This document shows, in pieces, positions 24,375 through 33,899 of a stretch of 53,782 nt of DNA; position 1 is the first letter of the stretch; every line of letters begins with the position of its first letter. The notes beneath the pieces were generated by a model, which saw only the letters and a program-made list of their open reading frames with translations, searched no databases and was not told the origin of the DNA. The DNA lies in assembly GCF_011059135.1 (NCBI RefSeq), contig NZ_JAALGD010000023.1, positions 1 to 53,782 on the forward strand. The letters run 5' to 3'. Source of the DNA: Brevibacillus sp. SYP-B805 (GTDB taxonomy: Bacteria; Bacillota; Bacilli; Brevibacillales; Brevibacillaceae). Position numbers and translations under genes: made by a program.

Positions 24375-25354
24375 GGGAGCGTCACCTCGTCTTCCGCCGC
24401 CCAGCCCAGCCCGACGCGCTCGCCAATCTGCCAGACCGGGTCGGCGTCGCCGTTTTCATGAGCGAGTACCGTTGTCTCCTCCGCCTCCAGCTGGATAAAG
24501 ATTTTGCGCAGGCTACCCAGAAACACAATGTCGGCAATCCGGCCTGTCCGGCGCGGCTGTTCGCCGCCGGAAGCCATCTTGTATACTTTCACCTTCTCCG
24601 GCCGCACCGCCAGAATGGCATCCCTGTGCCGGAACAGGTTGTTTTCCCCAATAAACGTCGCCACGAACAGGCTCTTGGGACGCAGATAGATCTCCTGCGG
24701 GGTGCCCAGCTGTTCGATGACGCCCCGGTTCATGACGGCGATGCGATCCGACATGGCCATCGCTTCTTCCTGGTCATGGGTGACGTAGATGAACGTGATC
24801 CCGAGATTTTTCTGCAGGTTTTTCAGCTCCAGCTGCAGGTTCTTGCGCAGCTGGTAATCGAGCGCTCCCAGCGGTTCGTCCAGAAGCAGCACCTTCGGAT
24901 TGTTGATGATCGCCCGCGCGATGGCGACGCGCTGCTGCTGTCCTCCGGAAAGCTGCCTGGGCATCCGCCTGCGCAGTTCCCCGAGACGGGTGAGCTGGAG
25001 CACCTCCTCCAGCCGGTGCTGCTGCTCGGCGGCGGGCACCTTTTTCATTTTCAGGCCGAAGAGGATGTTCTCTTCCACCGTCATGTGCGGAAACAGGGCA
25101 TAATGCTGGAACACCATGTTCATGTCCCGTTTGTAGGGAGGCACCTGGCTGATTGGCTGCCCGTCCAGCAGGATTTCTCCGGATGTGGGCTGTTCGAACC
25201 CCGCAATCATGCGCAGCAGCGTGGTCTTGCCGCAGCCGCTCGGGCCGAGCAGCGTCAGAAATTCCCCTTCCGCAATGGCAAGGGAAAGCGGCGGAATCAC
25301 CGTCTGCTGTCCAAATTGCTTTTCCACTTCGTGCAGTTGGATAATCGTCTTCAT
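24368..25354 (-). CDS. potA: spermidine/putrescine ABC transporter ATP-binding protein PotA
   Basis: ATPase subunit of 328 aa: Walker [11 protein letters not shown]-loop [14 protein letters not shown], signature [15 protein letters not shown], Walker [14 protein letters not shown]-loop [14 protein letters not shown]-terminal TOBE-type domain follows from about residue 240. It is first in the operon potABCD. The ribosome site before the ATG is weak (GAGAG). A sigma-A promoter lies about 50 bp upstream. Polyamine specificity rests on the neighbouring PotD. Confidence 0.95.
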   Translation of the reverse strand: MKTIIQLHEVEKQFGQQTVIPPLSLAIAEGEFLTLLGPSGCGKTTLLRMIAGFEQPTSGEILLDGQPISQVPPYKRDMNMVFQHYALFPHMTVEENILFGLKMKKVPAAEQQHRLEEVLQLTRLGELRRRMPRQLSGGQQQRVAIARAIINNPKVLLLDEPLGALDYQLRKNLQLELKNLQKNLGITFIYVTHDQEEAMAMSDRIAVMNRGVIEQLGTPQEIYLRPKSLFVATFIGENNLFRHRDAILAVRPEKVKVYKMASGGEQPRRTGRIADIVFLGSLRKIFIQLEAEETTVLAHENGDADPVWQIGERVGLGWAAEDEVTLPC

Positions 25355-25399
25355 GGCAATCTCTCATTTTCCTGAAAATTTCAACTCAATACTAGGTAA

Positions 25400-25428
25400 A
25401 TATAACAATCGCCAAGACCTTTTGTAAA
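25400..25428 (-). promoter_or_regulatory. promoter of potABCD
   Basis: Minus-strand TTTACA (25423-25428) and TTATAT (25400-25405) separated by 17 bp, 46 bp before the potA ATG. Confidence 0.7.
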
Positions 25429-25432
25429 TAAG

Positions 25433-25480
25433 GTGCAAACAAGAAACCCGCCCGGCGCCAGCGCAGCTGTGCCGAACGGG
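25433..25480 (-). terminator. terminator of the hydroxyproline catabolic operon
   Basis: On the minus strand CCCGTTCGGC and GCCGGGCGGG form a 10-bp stem (two G-U pairs), followed by TTTCTTGTTT. It separates the hydroxyproline operon from potA. Confidence 0.8.
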
Positions 25481-25506
25481 ATGCCCGTACGTTTTCTCAT
25501 CACCTT

Positions 25507-26502
25507 TTATAAAGAAATCCTGCTGCCCACACCCAGGGAAACGGCCCGGTCATACAGGAGTTTGGCTGCCACCACATCCATGGCCGCAAGCCCGACCGAC
25601 TTGAACACGGTGATCTCGTCCTGCCGCTCGCGCCCCGGGAGACGGCCGTCCACGATCTCGCCCAGCTCCCCGTGGATGCGGTCGGCGGAAAAGAGTCCCT
25701 GCCCGATCGGAATCAGCAGATCCCCCGTTTCCGCCAGCGCCCCTTCCCGCGATTCCACCACCACTTTCTGCGCCCGGGAGAGAAGCGCGGAGGGAAGCTC
25801 CTGCATGGTGGGCCGGTACGAGCCGATCGCGTTCACATGAGTGCCGGGGGCGACGGCGTCCGCCGCGAAAACAGGAGTGGGGGAAGTGGTTGCCGTCACC
25901 ACGATATCGGCTCCCGCGACCGCTTCATCCGGATCGTCACACACCTTGACCGCCAAAGACCCGCCCGGTTGGCCGGCGATGCGGGCGGCAAACGCTTCCG
26001 CCTTCCCGCGGCTGCGGTTGTACAGCCGCATCTGTCGGATGGGCCGCACAGCTCGGATGGCCGCCACCGCTCCCTCCGCCTGCGCGCCCGTGCCGATCAC
26101 CGCCAGAATCTCCGCCGCCGCCCGTGCCAGGCAGCGTGTCGCAAGCCCCGCCGCCGCACCGGTTCTCAGCACGGTCAGATAGGAAGCCTCCATCAGCGCC
26201 AGCGGTTCGCCGCTGTGGACATCGGCCAGCAGCATAACCCCGTTGATCGTCCGCCTGCCCACCGCCTGATTGCCGGGGAAGACCGAGACCACCTTGATCC
26301 CCAGGCTGTCGCGCGCTTCCACGTAAGAGGGCATGAACAGCGACGTGCCGCCCGCCTTTTCCACCTGGACATGCGCGCGCACGGGGGTGACGGTTCGGCC
26401 TCGCGAATACTCGCGCAGCGCAGCCGCCACCGCGTCGATGGCCTCCTCCATGCTCGCCAGCCGCCGGACATCCGCCTCATTCAGGATCAGCATCGCGCTC
26501 AC
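25507..26502 (-). CDS. ornithine cyclodeaminase/mu-crystallin family reductase, probable delta1-pyrroline-2-carboxylate reductase
   Basis: 331-residue NAD(P)-dependent protein. Rossmann motif [19 protein letters not shown], substrate-side [16 protein letters not shown] and [18 protein letters not shown] are typical of the ornithine cyclodeaminase superfamily. Next to a trans-3-hydroxyproline dehydratase homologue, the expected reaction is reduction of pyrroline-2-carboxylate to L-proline (as LhpI). True ornithine cyclodeaminase is less likely in this context. Its GTG start overlaps the dehydratase stop (GTGA); an ATG nine bases later, with GGGTGAG before it, is an alternative start. Last gene of the operon. 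Confidence 0.85.
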   Translation of the reverse strand: MSAMLILNEADVRRLASMEEAIDAVAAALREYSRGRTVTPVRAHVQVEKAGGTSLFMPSYVEARDSLGIKVVSVFPGNQAVGRRTINGVMLLADVHSGEPLALMEASYLTVLRTGAAAGLATRCLARAAAEILAVIGTGAQAEGAVAAIRAVRPIRQMRLYNRSRGKAEAFAARIAGQPGGSLAVKVCDDPDEAVAGADIVVTATTSPTPVFAADAVAPGTHVNAIGSYRPTMQELPSALLSRAQKVVVESREGALAETGDLLIPIGQGLFSADRIHGELGEIVDGRLPGRERQDEITVFKSVGLAAMDVVAAKLLYDRAVSLGVGSRISL

Positions 26503-27509
26503 CCGAGCAGGAAGCCGTCCGCCAGCGGGTCGGTCGGATCGACGACGAATTGATGCAGGCCGGTGAGAAACGCCCTGCCTTCAATGGAGGGAATGACGGC
26601 GTCATACGCGCCGACCCGGGTGGTACCGGTCACCCTGCCGACAAACTGGCTGCCGGTGATCCCTTCGTGGACGAACGGCTCTCCCACGTCCAGCAGCCCG
26701 CGCCGGTACAGCGCCGCCACTCTTGCCGCGGTGCCCGTTCCGCAGGGCGAGCGGTCAATCTGGCGGTCGGCAAAGATGGTGACGTTGCGCAGATGAGAGG
26801 AGGCTTTTTGGGGGGTATCGGAAAAAATCACCCCGTAGATGCCGTGCAGTTCCGGTTCAAGCGGGTGCCGCACCTCCATGCGCGATTCGATCTCCCGCTT
26901 GATGGCCGCTCCCCATCGCTGCAGGGCGGGCAGCTGCGCGATCTCCACCCGCAGGCCGAGATCGCGCGCTTCCGCGATCGCGTAAAAAGCGCCGCCGAAT
27001 GCGATGTCCACCGACAGCGCCACCCCGTCCACCGTAAGCTCTACATCGCTGGCAAACAGAAACGACGGCACATTGAGAAACGACACCGCCTTGACCTCGT
27101 CTCCCGCCATACGGGCATGGGCGATGATTTTTCCCGCCGGGCTGTCAATCACCACGCGCTCCTGCTCCCCCTGTCCTTTGCGCGGCAGGTACCCGGTTTC
27201 CAGCGCCGCCTTTACCACCGCGATAATGCCGTGGCCGCACATCGTGCTCAAGCCTTCATTATGCATGAACAGCACGCCGAAATCCGCATCGGGACTGACC
27301 GGCGGCGTGATGACGCAGCCGTACATCCCGTGATGGCCGCGGGGTTCGTGCATCAGCACCCGGCGGATATGGTCCAGATGCTCGCCAAAATAGGCCCGGC
27401 GCTCCAGCATGGTCTCTCCTTTCAGCGGAGGAAGTCCCCCGGTGATAATGCGCAGCGGCTCGCCGCCGGTATGAGCGTCAATCGTCGTATACAGTTTCGT
27501 CACCTTCAT
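26499..27509 (-). CDS. proline racemase family protein, trans-3-hydroxy-L-proline dehydratase type
   Basis: 336-residue member of the proline racemase superfamily. It resembles the trans-3-hydroxyproline dehydratase branch over [44 protein letters not shown] and GVLFMHNEG. The two catalytic positions are Cys91 (MCGHG) and a second Cys at about 255 (DRSPCGTGT). Human dehydratase has Thr at the second place; Cys/Cys is usual for racemases and epimerases, though I recall Bacillus dehydratases of this type. Overlap with the reductase gene favours dehydratase plus reductase giving L-proline. A bifunctional or epimerase activity remains possible. ATG start after GGAGGG. Confidence 0.8.
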   Translation of the reverse strand: MKVTKLYTTIDAHTGGEPLRIITGGLPPLKGETMLERRAYFGEHLDHIRRVLMHEPRGHHGMYGCVITPPVSPDADFGVLFMHNEGLSTMCGHGIIAVVKAALETGYLPRKGQGEQERVVIDSPAGKIIAHARMAGDEVKAVSFLNVPSFLFASDVELTVDGVALSVDIAFGGAFYAIAEARDLGLRVEIAQLPALQRWGAAIKREIESRMEVRHPLEPELHGIYGVIFSDTPQKASSHLRNVTIFADRQIDRSPCGTGTAARVAALYRRGLLDVGEPFVHEGITGSQFVGRVTGTTRVGAYDAVIPSIEGRAFLTGLHQFVVDPTDPLADGFLLG

Positions 27510-27539
27510 GGCAACCCTCCGAAGAACGTCAATTCTCGC

Positions 27540-28976
27540 CTACAGCGTGTATTTGACCGCACATGTCTTGACGGCGCTGTAAAAATCAAGCGCGGCCTGC
27601 CCCTGCTCGCGCGTATGGGAGCTGGACATCTTCATCCCGCCGAACGGCGCCTGATACTCGACGCCCGCCGTTTCCTGGTTGACCCGCACCATGCCCACTT
27701 CCGCTTCGTCCAGGAAACGGTGGGCCTTGCCGAGATCGCTGGTAAAGACGGAAGCGCTGAGGCCATAGACCGTCTGGTTGCACAGCGCAACCGCATGGTC
27801 GAAGTCTTCCGCTTCCAGGATGACGGCCAGAGGTCCGAATATCTCTTCCTGGGCCAGGGGATGGTGCGCGTCTACTCCCTCTACGACCAGGGGGGCGATG
27901 TAATAGCCTTCGTCTGCTGCGGCGACGGCCGCCTGGGCGACCACTTTCGCCTCCGACCGGGCCAGCGCCACATAGGCCCCCACCTTCTCGTACTGATCGG
28001 CGGAAGCCACCGGGCCCAGATAGGCGGCCGGGTCCAGGGCCGGCGCCACCTTCAGGGCGGCGACGGCTGCCTGCAGACGTTGCCGGAACGGCTGCAGGAC
28101 CGCTTTTTCGACGATGATGCGGCTGGTGGCCGTGCATTTCTGGCCGGCGGAGCGGAATGCGCCGCTCACCACCATGGGAACGATGCTGTCCAGGTCGGCA
28201 TCCCGCAGCACGACCGCCGCATTTTTGCCGCCCATCTCCGTCTGGTACTTGATGTTGCGTCGGGCGCACGCTGCGGCGATGCTGGTGCCGGTCGCCGTGG
28301 AGCCGGTGAAGCTGATCGCCTGCAAATCGGCCTCCTCCACCATTGCGCTGCCGATCACCCCGCCCCTGCCAATCACCAGATTCAGCACGCCTGCTGGCAG
28401 CCCCGCCTCGGCGAAAATCTCCGCCATCCGGGTGGCGGTGAGCGAGGCGATCTCCGCCGGCTTCCAGATCACCGTGTTGCCGCAGATCAGGGCGGGCGCG
28501 ATTTTCCAGATGGGGATGGCTACGGGGAAATTCCACGGCGTGATCACCCCGACGACGCCGAGCGGCACGCGCTTGCTGTACTGCAGGACAGACGCTTCCG
28601 CCGAGGGAATGACGCTGCCGATCGCCCGCACGCCTTCCGCCGCGTAATAGCGGAGCAGATTGACCCCGCGCGTCACTTCGCCGCGCATCTCCGCGATCGG
28701 TTTGCCCATCTCGCGGCTGGCAAGCTTTGCGAGCTCGTCAGCATGCCGCTCCAGGACGGCCGCCATCCTGTACAGATGCTCTCCCCGCGCCGCCCCCGTC
28801 AGCCTGGCCCACGTCCCGAGCGCCGCGCGTGCCGCACGGACGGCCTCTTCGATATGGTCGGCAGCCGAGAAGCGGACGATCCCGACCTCCTCATGCACCG
28901 CGGATGGGTTTTTCACCACCGCGCTGTCCCCCTGGGGAGTGATCCACTCCCCGCCGATCCAGTTTTTCGTTTCCAT
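27540..28976 (-). CDS. aldehyde dehydrogenase, probable 2-oxoglutarate semialdehyde dehydrogenase
   Basis: NAD(P)-dependent aldehyde dehydrogenase, 478 aa. Motifs: TPWNFPVAIPIWKIAPAL, catalytic Glu in TEMGGKNAAVV, catalytic Cys in SAGQKCTATSRI, and EEIFGPLAVI. The family is close to YcbD/KGSADH, which oxidise 2,5-dioxopentanoate to 2-oxoglutarate. Position after the DapA-family deaminase gives the last step of 4-hydroxyproline breakdown. I chose the ATG at 28976, ten bases after AAGGAGG; an ATG at 28985 is too close to that site. Confidence 0.9.
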   Translation of the reverse strand: METKNWIGGEWITPQGDSAVVKNPSAVHEEVGIVRFSAADHIEEAVRAARAALGTWARLTGAARGEHLYRMAAVLERHADELAKLASREMGKPIAEMRGEVTRGVNLLRYYAAEGVRAIGSVIPSAEASVLQYSKRVPLGVVGVITPWNFPVAIPIWKIAPALICGNTVIWKPAEIASLTATRMAEIFAEAGLPAGVLNLVIGRGGVIGSAMVEEADLQAISFTGSTATGTSIAAACARRNIKYQTEMGGKNAAVVLRDADLDSIVPMVVSGAFRSAGQKCTATSRIIVEKAVLQPFRQRLQAAVAALKVAPALDPAAYLGPVASADQYEKVGAYVALARSEAKVVAQAAVAAADEGYYIAPLVVEGVDAHHPLAQEEIFGPLAVILEAEDFDHAVALCNQTVYGLSASVFTSDLGKAHRFLDEAEVGMVRVNQETAGVEYQAPFGGMKMSSSHTREQGQAALDFYSAVKTCAVKYTL

Positions 28977-29010
28977 CCGATCCATCCCTCCTTCGACGCT
29001 CTCTTATCTG

Positions 29011-29886
29011 TTATCGACCGCCTGCCGCAGCTTGAAAAGCTTCCCGGATCGCGGCATAATCGGCCTGGGGCAGCGGCAGGCGCGGCGGACGGGTCGGCCC
29101 CACCGGGAATCCGGCCAGCTCCAGCATGTACTTGATCGCCTGCACGAGCTGCGGGCTGGCATCATACCGGTAGAGCGGCAGCATGCGCCGGTACAGGGCC
29201 ATCGCTTCCGCCACCTTCCCCGCCCTGGCCAGGTTGAACAGCTCCACGCCCTCCTTCGGCAGCGCGTTGGGCACGCCGGCAATCCAGCCGGTCACGCCGA
29301 CGAGCGGCCCTTCCACCGCCAGATTGTCGACGCCCACCATCACTTCCAGATCGGTCTTCTCCAGAATCTCGTGCATGCGGCGCACATCGCCGGAGAACTC
29401 CTTCACCGCCACCACATTGTCGATCTTCGCCAGCTTGGCCAGGAGGTCGGGGGTCAGATCCGTCTTGTAATCGTGCGGATTGTTGTAGACGATGATCGGC
29501 AGCCCGACGGACGCCAACGCCTCGTAATGGGCGATGATCTCATGCTCCAGCGGCTTGTAGTTGATGGGAGGCAGCGCCATCACGCCCACCGCGCCCGCTT
29601 CCTTGGCGTGCCGCACCCAGCCGACCGCCTGTTGGGTCGACGGAGCGCCGGAGCCTACCGCAACCGGCACTTTCCCGGCCGCCGCCTTGATGACGGTCTC
29701 CACCACCTTGGCCCGCTCCTCGGCGGTCAGCGACGCATACTCGCCCAGCGAGCCCGCCGGCACCAGCCCATGAACGCCCTGGCTGATCAGCCATTCCGCC
29801 AGTTCGTGCAGCCGTTTGTAATCCACCTCGAAATCCTTGGTAAACGGAGTCACAATTGCCACATACACGCCTTCAAACCTTGCCAT
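29011..29886 (-). CDS. DapA-family lyase, probable delta1-pyrroline-4-hydroxy-2-carboxylate deaminase
   Basis: 291-residue TIM-barrel of the dihydrodipicolinate synthase family. The Schiff-base lysine is Lys162 (VVAVKEFSGD), the catalytic Tyr is Tyr134 (VYNNP), and GSLGEYASLT replaces the usual GTTGE motif. In the hydroxyproline pathway this type of enzyme (LhpC) removes ammonia and water from pyrroline-4-hydroxy-2-carboxylate to give 2-oxoglutarate semialdehyde. Neighbours on both sides fit: epimerase before, semialdehyde dehydrogenase after. A genuine lysine-pathway DapA is unlikely here. ATG start after GGAGAGG. Confidence 0.88.
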   Translation of the reverse strand: MARFEGVYVAIVTPFTKDFEVDYKRLHELAEWLISQGVHGLVPAGSLGEYASLTAEERAKVVETVIKAAAGKVPVAVGSGAPSTQQAVGWVRHAKEAGAVGVMALPPINYKPLEHEIIAHYEALASVGLPIIVYNNPHDYKTDLTPDLLAKLAKIDNVVAVKEFSGDVRRMHEILEKTDLEVMVGVDNLAVEGPLVGVTGWIAGVPNALPKEGVELFNLARAGKVAEAMALYRRMLPLYRYDASPQLVQAIKYMLELAGFPVGPTRPPRLPLPQADYAAIREAFQAAAGGR

Positions 29887-29908
29887 TCTTTTCCTCTCCT
29901 CTCAAGTA

Positions 29909-30934
29909 TCAATGGTCTTCCGCCGGTGGAATCAGCAGGAAGCCTTCGGTGAATTCGTCTTCCGGATCGTAGAGAAAGGTATGCATCCCCATCAGCCAGG
30001 CCGAGCCGGTGATTTGGGTCACCGCCGCCGGGAGGCCCCCCACTTCCGCGCTGGCCAGCACCGCTCCTCGAAAAATGGTGCCGACGATGCTTTCATGCAC
30101 AAACTCTTCCCCCACGCCGATCTCACCCCGCGCATACATCACCGCCAGCTTGGCGGACGTTCCGGTGCCGCAGGGGGAACGGTCGATCCCGCCCGGGGGA
30201 ACGACCACCGCATTTTTCACGTGGGCCTCCGGATGGGTCGGATCGCTGTAGAATTCGACATGGGTCAGCCCTTTGATATACGGATGAACCGGATGGACCA
30301 CCTCCAGCGTCCGGTTGATCGCCTGGCGAATGCGGACGGCCGTCTCGACGATGGCCGAAGCGTTGGACGGCACCAGCGGCAGCGCCAGCTTGCGCGCGTC
30401 GGTGATGGCGTAAAAGTTGCCGCCGTACGCAATGTCGCACGTCACTTCCCCTAGGCCGTCCACCTCGACGGTCACATCCCGTTTGTACAGGAAGGCCGGA
30501 ATATTGCGGAACGTCACCTGCTTCGCCTTGCCATTCTCCACCTCGATGCGCACCTCCACCAGGCCCGCCGGGGTATCCAGCTTCAGCGCGGTCACGGGCT
30601 CCGTCACGGGAATCATGCCGGTCTCCACCAGCGCCGTACAAAAGCCGATGGTATCGTGGCCGCACATGGGCAGGTAGCCGCCCGTTTCGATGTAGATCAC
30701 GCCTACGTCCGCCTCGGGATCGCACGGCTCCACCAGCAGCGCGCCCGACATCACCTCATGCCCGCGCGGCTCAAACATCAGGAGCTTGCGGATCCAGTCA
30801 TATTCCCGCTTCATGTGAAGCATCTTCTCCCCCATCGTGCTCCCCTCAAGCTTCGGCAGCCCGCTCAGCACGGTGCGTGTGGGATTGCCGCCCGTATGGG
30901 TATCCACCGTGGTAAACGTTTTGCTGGCTTTCAT
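29909..30934 (-). CDS. 4-hydroxyproline 2-epimerase (proline racemase family)
   Basis: 341-residue proline racemase superfamily enzyme. Both catalytic cysteines are present: Cys91 in PMCGHDTIG and the one in [14 protein letters not shown] (about 253). It should convert trans-4-hydroxy-L-proline to cis-4-hydroxy-D-proline, the first step of the pathway, although proline racemase cannot be excluded by sequence. An unusual Asp follows MCGH where many epimerases have Gly. It starts three bases after the upstream dehydrogenase gene's stop, with GGAGGG before the ATG, so it is the second gene of the sigma-54 operon. Confidence 0.88.
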   Translation of the reverse strand: MKASKTFTTVDTHTGGNPTRTVLSGLPKLEGSTMGEKMLHMKREYDWIRKLLMFEPRGHEVMSGALLVEPCDPEADVGVIYIETGGYLPMCGHDTIGFCTALVETGMIPVTEPVTALKLDTPAGLVEVRIEVENGKAKQVTFRNIPAFLYKRDVTVEVDGLGEVTCDIAYGGNFYAITDARKLALPLVPSNASAIVETAVRIRQAINRTLEVVHPVHPYIKGLTHVEFYSDPTHPEAHVKNAVVVPPGGIDRSPCGTGTSAKLAVMYARGEIGVGEEFVHESIVGTIFRGAVLASAEVGGLPAAVTQITGSAWLMGMHTFLYDPEDEFTEGFLLIPPAEDH

Positions 30935-30937
30935 CGC

Positions 30938-32122
30938 TTACGTCCCTCCTCTCCTGGTAAACCGGTCGTGACGCAGCGGCGCCGTCGGGATGATCGTCTC
31001 TTCCCGGCCCTGCAGTAGTTCGGCCATCAACTTGCCCGTCACCGCAGCCAGGCTGATGCCGTCCCCTTCATGGCCGGCGGCGATGAAAAAGCCCGGCACC
31101 TCCTCCACCCGCGAGACGATCGGCAGATGATCCACCGTCCAGGGGCGCAGTCCCGCATAGGTGCGAATCAGGGTGAAGTCGGCCAGCCTGGGATAAAAGC
31201 GCAGCATCCGCCGCGCCATGCAGCGCACCACCCGCAAATCCACCTTGGTGTCGAACCCGACGAACTGGCGGCTGGAGCCGATGAGAAAGTTCTGGCTTTC
31301 GGTGGGCTCAAAAACCAGCGCCACCCCGTACCGCTCCGTCTCCTCGTCCACCTGCCGCTTCCCGCCGAACTTCGTGATCAGATAGCCGAACTCCATCACC
31401 TTGCGCAGCCCCACCGGCGCCTGCCGGGAGGCGACGATCAGATGACCTTTGCGGGGCTTGATCGGAATCTCCACGCCGAGCATCCGGCCGATCTGCGGCG
31501 CCCAGACGCCGGCGGCATTCACCACCTGTTTGGCGGTCAGCTCCCCCTGCGATGTCTCGATGCGGAACCCGCCGGCAGCCTCGCGAGTCACGGCCGTCAC
31601 CTCGCTCCTCAGCCGCACCTGCGCCCCGCGCTTTTGCGCACCGGCAAACAAGGCGTATGTCAGCAGGTAAGGATTGACCGTGGAGTCGGTCGCGCATTCC
31701 AGCCCGCCCAACAGATCATCGGCGAAATAAGGGGACTCCTGCCGGATGTCGGCGCGATCCAGCATGCGGAAGGGAAGGCCCGCCTCCTGCTGCCGCCTCA
31801 CCCATTCTTCGGCTGCCCGCATCTCTTCTTCGCTCTCGCACACCAGGATGCTGCCCGGCGCCCGGTATTCGAACGGATGCTCCAGCTCCCGGCTCAGCTC
31901 CGCCACAAGCTGCTGGCTTTTGAGCGACATCTGGCTGTCGAAGCCGGGATCTTTGTCAATGGCAAGGATATTGCCGTCACAGCGCGAAGAGGTGCCGGAC
32001 GCAAGCTCCCCCCTCTCGATCACCGTAACCTCCATTCCCGCCTTGGCTGCATAGTAGGCAATCGCCCCGCCGATAATGCCGCCGCCGATCACCGCCACTT
32101 CCGTATGGGCTCTCTTCGTCAT
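30938..32122 (-). CDS. FAD-dependent D-hydroxyproline dehydrogenase, catalytic subunit (DadA/HcnC-like)
   Basis: 394-residue DAO-family flavoprotein. FAD-binding motif EVAVIGGGIIGGAIAYYAAKAG near the N-terminus, conserved GTSSRCDGNI, and C-terminal GLRPWTVDHLPIV with FFIAAGHEGDGISLA. It probably oxidises cis-4-hydroxy-D-proline to pyrroline-4-hydroxy-2-carboxylate. Partner subunits of the HcnABC type lie in another operon at 38924-40742 under the same kind of promoter. The start ATG at 32122 has AAAGGAG upstream; a longer in-frame start at 32200 would overlap the sigma-54 promoter and is rejected. First gene of its operon. Confidence 0.88.
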   Translation of the reverse strand: MTKRAHTEVAVIGGGIIGGAIAYYAAKAGMEVTVIERGELASGTSSRCDGNILAIDKDPGFDSQMSLKSQQLVAELSRELEHPFEYRAPGSILVCESEEEMRAAEEWVRRQQEAGLPFRMLDRADIRQESPYFADDLLGGLECATDSTVNPYLLTYALFAGAQKRGAQVRLRSEVTAVTREAAGGFRIETSQGELTAKQVVNAAGVWAPQIGRMLGVEIPIKPRKGHLIVASRQAPVGLRKVMEFGYLITKFGGKRQVDEETERYGVALVFEPTESQNFLIGSSRQFVGFDTKVDLRVVRCMARRMLRFYPRLADFTLIRTYAGLRPWTVDHLPIVSRVEEVPGFFIAAGHEGDGISLAAVTGKLMAELLQGREETIIPTAPLRHDRFTRRGGT

Positions 32123-32170
32123 GCTCGTTGCTCCTTTATGCGAATTGAATACGGCCTGCCTTTCCTCTTT

Positions 32171-32186
32171 TGCAAAACGTGTGCCA
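32171..32186 (-). promoter_or_regulatory. sigma-54 promoter of the hydroxyproline catabolic operon
   Basis: Minus strand TGGCAC-ACGTT-TTGCA is a perfect -24/-12 element (-24 at 32181-32186, -12 at 32171-32175). It lies 49 bp upstream of the dehydrogenase ATG and next to a sigma-54 activator gene. Confidence 0.93.
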
Positions 32187-32228
32187 AGGTAACCTACCAC
32201 CCTGTTTCGTCACGATCGTCTAAAATAT

Positions 32229-32257
32229 TTGACGCAATTATCGAAATGTGTTTAATT
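32229..32257 (+). promoter_or_regulatory. sigma-A promoter of the sigma-54 activator gene
   Basis: TTGACG (32229-32234) and TTAATT (32252-32257) separated by 17 bp, 47 bp before the activator start. The -10 overlaps the shared 16-bp motif, so the activator may repress itself. Confidence 0.55.
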
Positions 32258-32263
32258 TATTGG
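32248..32263 (+). promoter_or_regulatory. candidate upstream activating sequence 1
   Basis: GTGTTTAATTTATTGG. It matches GTGTATAAAGAATTGG at 38799-38814 in 12 of 16 positions, on the same strand. Both lie exactly 62 bp from the -24 of a minus-strand sigma-54 promoter. A further inverted repeat, GTGTAA-N8-TTACAC as read on the minus strand, is at 32267-32286. Confidence 0.65.
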
Positions 32264-32303
32264 AAAGTGTAAAATTTTTATTACACAAAGAAAGGCGGTG
32301 TTG

Positions 32304-33899
32304 ATGATGAAACATAAGCTGCCTGCACTGGAACAATTGATGAAGACGGATCTGACCCTCCTCGATGATGTCCACACATACCCTGCTGTCCGGCCTGACC
32401 ACTCCCTTGTCTCGCTGATCCCCTTGTTTCGCAAGCACGAACGTATCCTTGTCAAAGACCAATCCGGCTGCCTCCTCGGTTATCTGGAAAAGTCCGATGT
32501 GCTGGAGGCCGTGCTGGAAAGCTATCTCTACCTGGAAGCCTATTTCCATACGATCCTGCAAACCATGGATGCCTCCGTCACAGTGATCGATGAAAACGCT
32601 AATATCGTCGTTTGGACACAGGGGGCGGAGCAGATTTTCTCCCTGAAGGCGGAAGAAGCGATCGGCAGGCCCATCACCCGGTTCTTCCCCCCGGAGATGA
32701 TTCAGACGCTCAAGACGCTGCGCACGGGGGAATCGGTCTACCGCCGGCAGCATCAGCCGCGCGAAGACCTGTTCGTGCTGATCAATACCAACCCGGTGCG
32801 GCTGAACAACCGCATCGTCGGCGCGGTAGCGGCGGAGACGGATATCACCAGCCAGGTGCGTCTCAACCAGGAGCTGTACAACGCTACCAGAAAGGTGCAC
32901 CATTTGCAGCAGGAGATGGCCAAGCTGAGCCCGGCGTCCGATCCGTTTGCCTCCATCAAGGGGACAAGCCCGGCCATCCGGCAGATCAAGGAACTGATCA
33001 GGAAGCTGGGCACCACCTCCGCCCCCGTCCTCTTCCTCGGGGAAAGCGGCGTCGGCAAGGAGCTGTTCGCCAAGGCGACGCATGATATCCGGGAAAAAGC
33101 GGGGGCGCCCTTCATTGCCATCAACTGCGGGGCGATTCCCCCGACCCTGTTCGAAAGCGAGCTGTTTGGCTACGAAAAAGGGGCCTTCTCGGGAGCGGAC
33201 CAGAAAGGCAAGAAAGGGATGATCGAGCTGGCGCGCGGCGGCACCCTGTTCCTCGATGAGATCGGCGAAATGCCGCTCGACATGCAGGTGAAGCTGCTCC
33301 GCGTCCTGCAGGAGAAAAAATATTATGCCGTCGGGGGCACCCGCCAGATCGAAGCGGATTTCCGTGTGATCGCCGCCACCAACAAAGACCTGGAGGCGCT
33401 GGTCAAGGAGGGCAGATTCCGCGAAGACCTGTTCTACCGCCTCAATGTGGTTACCATCAAAATACCGCCGCTGCGCGAGCGGATCGAAGACATTATCGAA
33501 TTAACCCACTACTTCCTCTACGAATTCTCTCTGCTGTACGGCAGGGCCATTCAGGGGGTCTCGCAAACCGTGATGCAGGATCTTCTCCATTACAGCTGGC
33601 CCGGCAACATCCGCGAGCTGCGCAACACGATCGAACGCCTGGTCGTGTTTGCCACGGACGGGATCATCAAGGAAGAAGATCTGCCCTTTTCCGTCCAGGC
33701 CCGGCAGAAGAACGTTCCCCCCGCATTTGCAGGCGGACGGATGGCGCTGCAGGAGGAACTGGACCAGCACGAACGGCAGGTTATTCTGCTTGCGCTGGAA
33801 CAGGAGAACGGCAACAAGCAGGCGGCCGCCAAGCGCCTCGGCATCTCCCGGGCCACCCTGTACAACAAGATGCACAAGCTGAAAATCCCGTTCTCATGA
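32304..33899 (+). CDS. sigma-54-dependent transcriptional activator of hydroxyproline genes
   Basis: Enhancer-binding protein of 532 or so residues. N-terminal about 80 residues look CBS-like (RILVKDQSGCLLGYLEKSD), then a PAS domain (ASVTVIDENANIVVWTQGAE, about 90-200). The AAA+ domain has Walker A GESGVGKE (about 245), the sigma-54 contact loop GAFSGA (about 292) and Walker B LFLDEIGE (about 314). A Fis-type helix-turn-helix ends the protein (KQAAAKRLGISRATLYNKM). I use the ATG at 32304, five bases after AAAGGCGG. It is divergent from the catabolic operon, and three sigma-54 promoters surround hydroxyproline genes, so it is their likely activator. PAS ligand unknown. Confidence 0.92.
   Translation: MMKHKLPALEQLMKTDLTLLDDVHTYPAVRPDHSLVSLIPLFRKHERILVKDQSGCLLGYLEKSDVLEAVLESYLYLEAYFHTILQTMDASVTVIDENANIVVWTQGAEQIFSLKAEEAIGRPITRFFPPEMIQTLKTLRTGESVYRRQHQPREDLFVLINTNPVRLNNRIVGAVAAETDITSQVRLNQELYNATRKVHHLQQEMAKLSPASDPFASIKGTSPAIRQIKELIRKLGTTSAPVLFLGESGVGKELFAKATHDIREKAGAPFIAINCGAIPPTLFESELFGYEKGAFSGADQKGKKGMIELARGGTLFLDEIGEMPLDMQVKLLRVLQEKKYYAVGGTRQIEADFRVIAATNKDLEALVKEGRFREDLFYRLNVVTIKIPPLRERIEDIIELTHYFLYEFSLLYGRAIQGVSQTVMQDLLHYSWPGNIRELRNTIERLVVFATDGIIKEEDLPFSVQARQKNVPPAFAGGRMALQEELDQHERQVILLALEQENGNKQAAAKRLGISRATLYNKMHKLKIPFS

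Noticed and set aside
26550-29135. Open frame of about 860 codons on the plus strand across the hydroxyproline genes
   Set aside because: Antisense of three well-supported enzymes, low-complexity Arg/His/Gly composition, no motif.
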